Shown: in pieces, positions 62,647 through 64,000 of the stretch
Layout of the letters: each line of letters starts with the position of its first letter
Position numbering within the stretch: the first letter of the stretch is position 1
Assembly (NCBI GenBank): GCA_017643495.1
Contig: JAEPNK010000002.1
Location: 1,302,001-1,366,000 of the forward strand
Direction: 5' to 3'
Length of the DNA stretch: 64,000 nucleotides
DNA from: Rhizobiaceae bacterium
GTDB lineage: Bacteria; Pseudomonadota; Alphaproteobacteria; Rhizobiales; Rhizobiaceae
The notes under the pieces: model-generated
What the model was told of the DNA's origin: nothing
Databases searched by the model: none
What the model saw: only the letters and a program-made list of their open reading frames with translations
Made by a program: the position numbers and the translations under genes

Positions 62647-63420
62647 TTACTCGGCAGCCCGCTGTTGTGAGCGGGCTCCGGTTCGTTCGTCGATCTGGCG
62701 GGACAGGATTGCAGAAAACTCGTCGGCAAAACCTTCCAGGCGCATGGTGATCTTTGCCACATCCGTCTGCAGCTTGTTGTAGAAAATCGTGGCCGGGATG
62801 GCGGCCAGCAGGCCCAGTGCGGTTGCAAGAAGCGCTTCCGCAATACCCGGCGCAACAACGGCAAGGTTGGTTGATTTCGAGCCGGCGATTGCCTGGAACG
62901 AAGTCATGATACCGACAACGGTACCGAAAAGGCCGATAAACGGCGCTGCCGAACCAACCGTGGCGAGAAAGATCAGCCGTTTCTCAAGCCGTTCTGTTTC
63001 ACGGGCGAGCGAAACATCCAGCACCTTGTCGATGCGGGTCTGCAAGCCGATCGGTGAATTCGCGCCCCGTTCGAACGAGCGTTTCCATTCGCGCATGGCA
63101 GCCACAAACAGTGCCCCCATTCCGTTCGGCGAACGTTCCGAGAGGGAACGGTACAGTTCCTCAAGCGATTGTCCTGACCAGAAAACTTTTTCAAACCGGT
63201 CGAGCTGCCGTTTTGTGCGCCCGTACATAAGGGACTTGTCAACAATGATGGCCCAACTCCAGATCGAAGCCAGCAACAGGCCGATCATAACGAGTTTCAC
63301 CGTAAGCGAGGCTTCCATGAAGAGTGCCCAGAGGGACACGTCTACTGTGCTGCCAAGCTCGGTCGCTTCTATTCCCTGCGCATAGGCACGGGAAACACCG
63401 AATAGTGCTGCTTCGAACAT
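62647..63420 (-). CDS. tolQ: TolQ
   Basis: TolQ is the inner membrane motor protein of the Tol system. The 257-residue protein has three membrane helices (about residues 25-50, 145-165, 180-205), with LVMIGLLLASIWSWAIIVDKSLM and TVGSAAPFIGLFGTVVGIMTSFQAIAGS typical of TolQ/ExbB, and an acidic-to-basic cytosolic loop. It leads tolR, tolA and tolB in the operon, downstream of ybgC. Confidence 0.96.
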   Translation of the reverse strand: MFEAALFGVSRAYAQGIEATELGSTVDVSLWALFMEASLTVKLVMIGLLLASIWSWAIIVDKSLMYGRTKRQLDRFEKVFWSGQSLEELYRSLSERSPNGMGALFVAAMREWKRSFERGANSPIGLQTRIDKVLDVSLARETERLEKRLIFLATVGSAAPFIGLFGTVVGIMTSFQAIAGSKSTNLAVVAPGIAEALLATALGLLAAIPATIFYNKLQTDVAKITMRLEGFADEFSAILSRQIDERTGARSQQRAAE

Positions 63421-63643
63421 GAATTACCGGTCTCTTTCAATAAATTCGGATACGTCAGGCATTGCCCATGGCCCCGCCAGACACTTCCCCATCATCCTGC
63501 CCCACCGTCTTGAATGCGAAAACTGTGGTAAAAGGATGACACAGGGGATTTCTGTCGATTCCATGCGGTTCTCTTGAACCTTTAGAATCGATTAGGGTTA
63601 ATGAAGTGTTAGCCCGATATTGCATCCTCGGGTGTTTGCCCCT

Positions 63644-64000
63644 TCAGCCACCGAGTTTGGCGCGCAGGTCATCGGGAAAGCGCTTGGCCCCGCCACCGTG
63701 ATTGATGAAGGCAACCTCGACATCCGCGCCGCACAGCATGGTTTCGCTTCCATCGGCTTCCCTGCGCAACACTTCCTGTCGCAGAAATGAACGCGCCCCT
63801 GTCAGCTTTTGCAATATGGTTCTCACTGTCAGCAAATCGTCAATGACCGCCGGCGGCCCGAATTTCAACGCCATGCGATGAATGGCAAAGGCGCTGTCAT
63901 CCTCTGCCAGGTCGGTATGGAATATTTCCAGATGTCGCAGCCATTCGGTACGCGAGCGTTCCATGAACTTGAGATAGTTTGAATGATAGACGACACCGGA
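63644..64000 (-). CDS. ybgC: YbgC-like acyl-CoA thioesterase, N terminus beyond window
   Basis: The visible 118 codons are the larger part of the hot-dog thioesterase YbgC of the tol-pal cluster. The active-site motif GVVYHSNYLKFMERSRTEW lies at the very right edge; the preceding residues and start codon lie outside the window. The following ALKFGPPAVIDDLLTVRT and the closing FPDDLRAKLGG block fit the family. It precedes tolQ by about 220 bases, with an intergenic region that may hold a promoter. Confidence 0.88.
   Translation of the reverse strand, partial: SGVVYHSNYLKFMERSRTEWLRHLEIFHTDLAEDDSAFAIHRMALKFGPPAVIDDLLTVRTILQKLTGARSFLRQEVLRREADGSETMLCGADVEVAFINHGGGAKRFPDDLRAKLGG

Noticed and set aside
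1-64000. CRISPR arrays, rRNA genes, insertion sequences, prophage structural genes
   Set aside because: No regularly spaced repeats, rRNA sequence, transposase frame or capsid/terminase gene was seen.

Overview
The window is a piece of an alphaproteobacterial chromosome, most likely from the order Hyphomicrobiales (Rhizobiales), possibly marine or plant/host-associated. The evidence is the combination of ctrA, chpT and sciP cell-cycle genes, a DUF1134/EipA envelope gene, an RpoH of alphaproteobacterial type, the serC-serA pair, the tilS-ftsH-glmM run and the complete ybgC-tolQRAB-pal-cpoB block in rhizobial order, plus Omp25-like beta-barrel proteins. No rRNA, CRISPR array or insertion sequence was seen. 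Most genes look native and have uniform codon use.

Layout. Positions 1-2205 are the right end of an integrated, AT-richer element. It carries a large serine recombinase whose reading frame ends inside the 3' half of a tRNA(CAU) gene, so that tRNA is the probable attachment site. From 2.4 to 5.5 kb are a SIMPL protein, a small secreted basic protein and an exopolysaccharide glycosyl-phosphate transferase. From 5.5 to 13 kb are a MarR regulator, an HDAC-family amidohydrolase paired with a DUF971 protein, two flavin amine dehydrogenases (one a dimethylglycine/sarcosine dehydrogenase fused to a GcvT domain), and a sterol-desaturase-family hydroxylase with a small membrane partner. From 13 to 25 kb are an AEC transporter, a UDP-glucuronate decarboxylase, a TAXI-type TRAP transporter with an LprI-like gene, a pyrimidine salvage pair (yeast-type cytosine deaminase plus Upp), a TadG-like protein, a PPOX-fold protein, a persulfide dioxygenase-rhodanese pair and a GAF-histidine kinase.

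From 25 to 40 kb, after tRNA-Met, come a ROK kinase and mnmA, a MarR regulator with a C-terminal cysteine cluster beside a small membrane protein, RlpA, a MaoC-like hydratase, then the cell-cycle neighbourhood: sciP, a PqiA-like protein, fliJ, ctrA, a single-receiver response regulator, chpT, eipA and a long coiled-coil membrane protein. rluD and rpoH follow. From 40 to 54 kb are a low-complexity membrane protein, purA, a DMT exporter, an HxlR regulator divergent from a DUF1428 gene with a clear palindromic operator between them, serA and serC (with a structured leader), a LysR/NmrA divergent pair and two outer-membrane beta-barrels. From 52.9 kb to the end everything reads on the minus strand: ybgC, tolQ, tolR, tolA, tolB, pal, cpoB, tilS, ftsH, glmM, that is, envelope constriction and integrity, tRNA-Ile2 maturation, membrane proteolysis and peptidoglycan precursor supply.

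How it works together. CtrA is phosphorylated via ChpT and restrained by SciP; TTAA-type CtrA sites are visible at sciP, at ctrA itself and upstream of an outer-membrane protein gene, linking the regulators to envelope genes. TilS (lysidine synthetase) modifies tRNA-Ile2(CAU), which is probably the tRNA that hosts the integrated element. The most unusual items are the recombinase/tRNA junction, the yeast-type cytosine deaminase-Upp operon, the cysteine-tailed MarR, the HxlR palindromes, the CtrA site at the Omp gene, and the fliJ that stands without fliI. I found no clearly new multi-gene defence or biosynthetic system.
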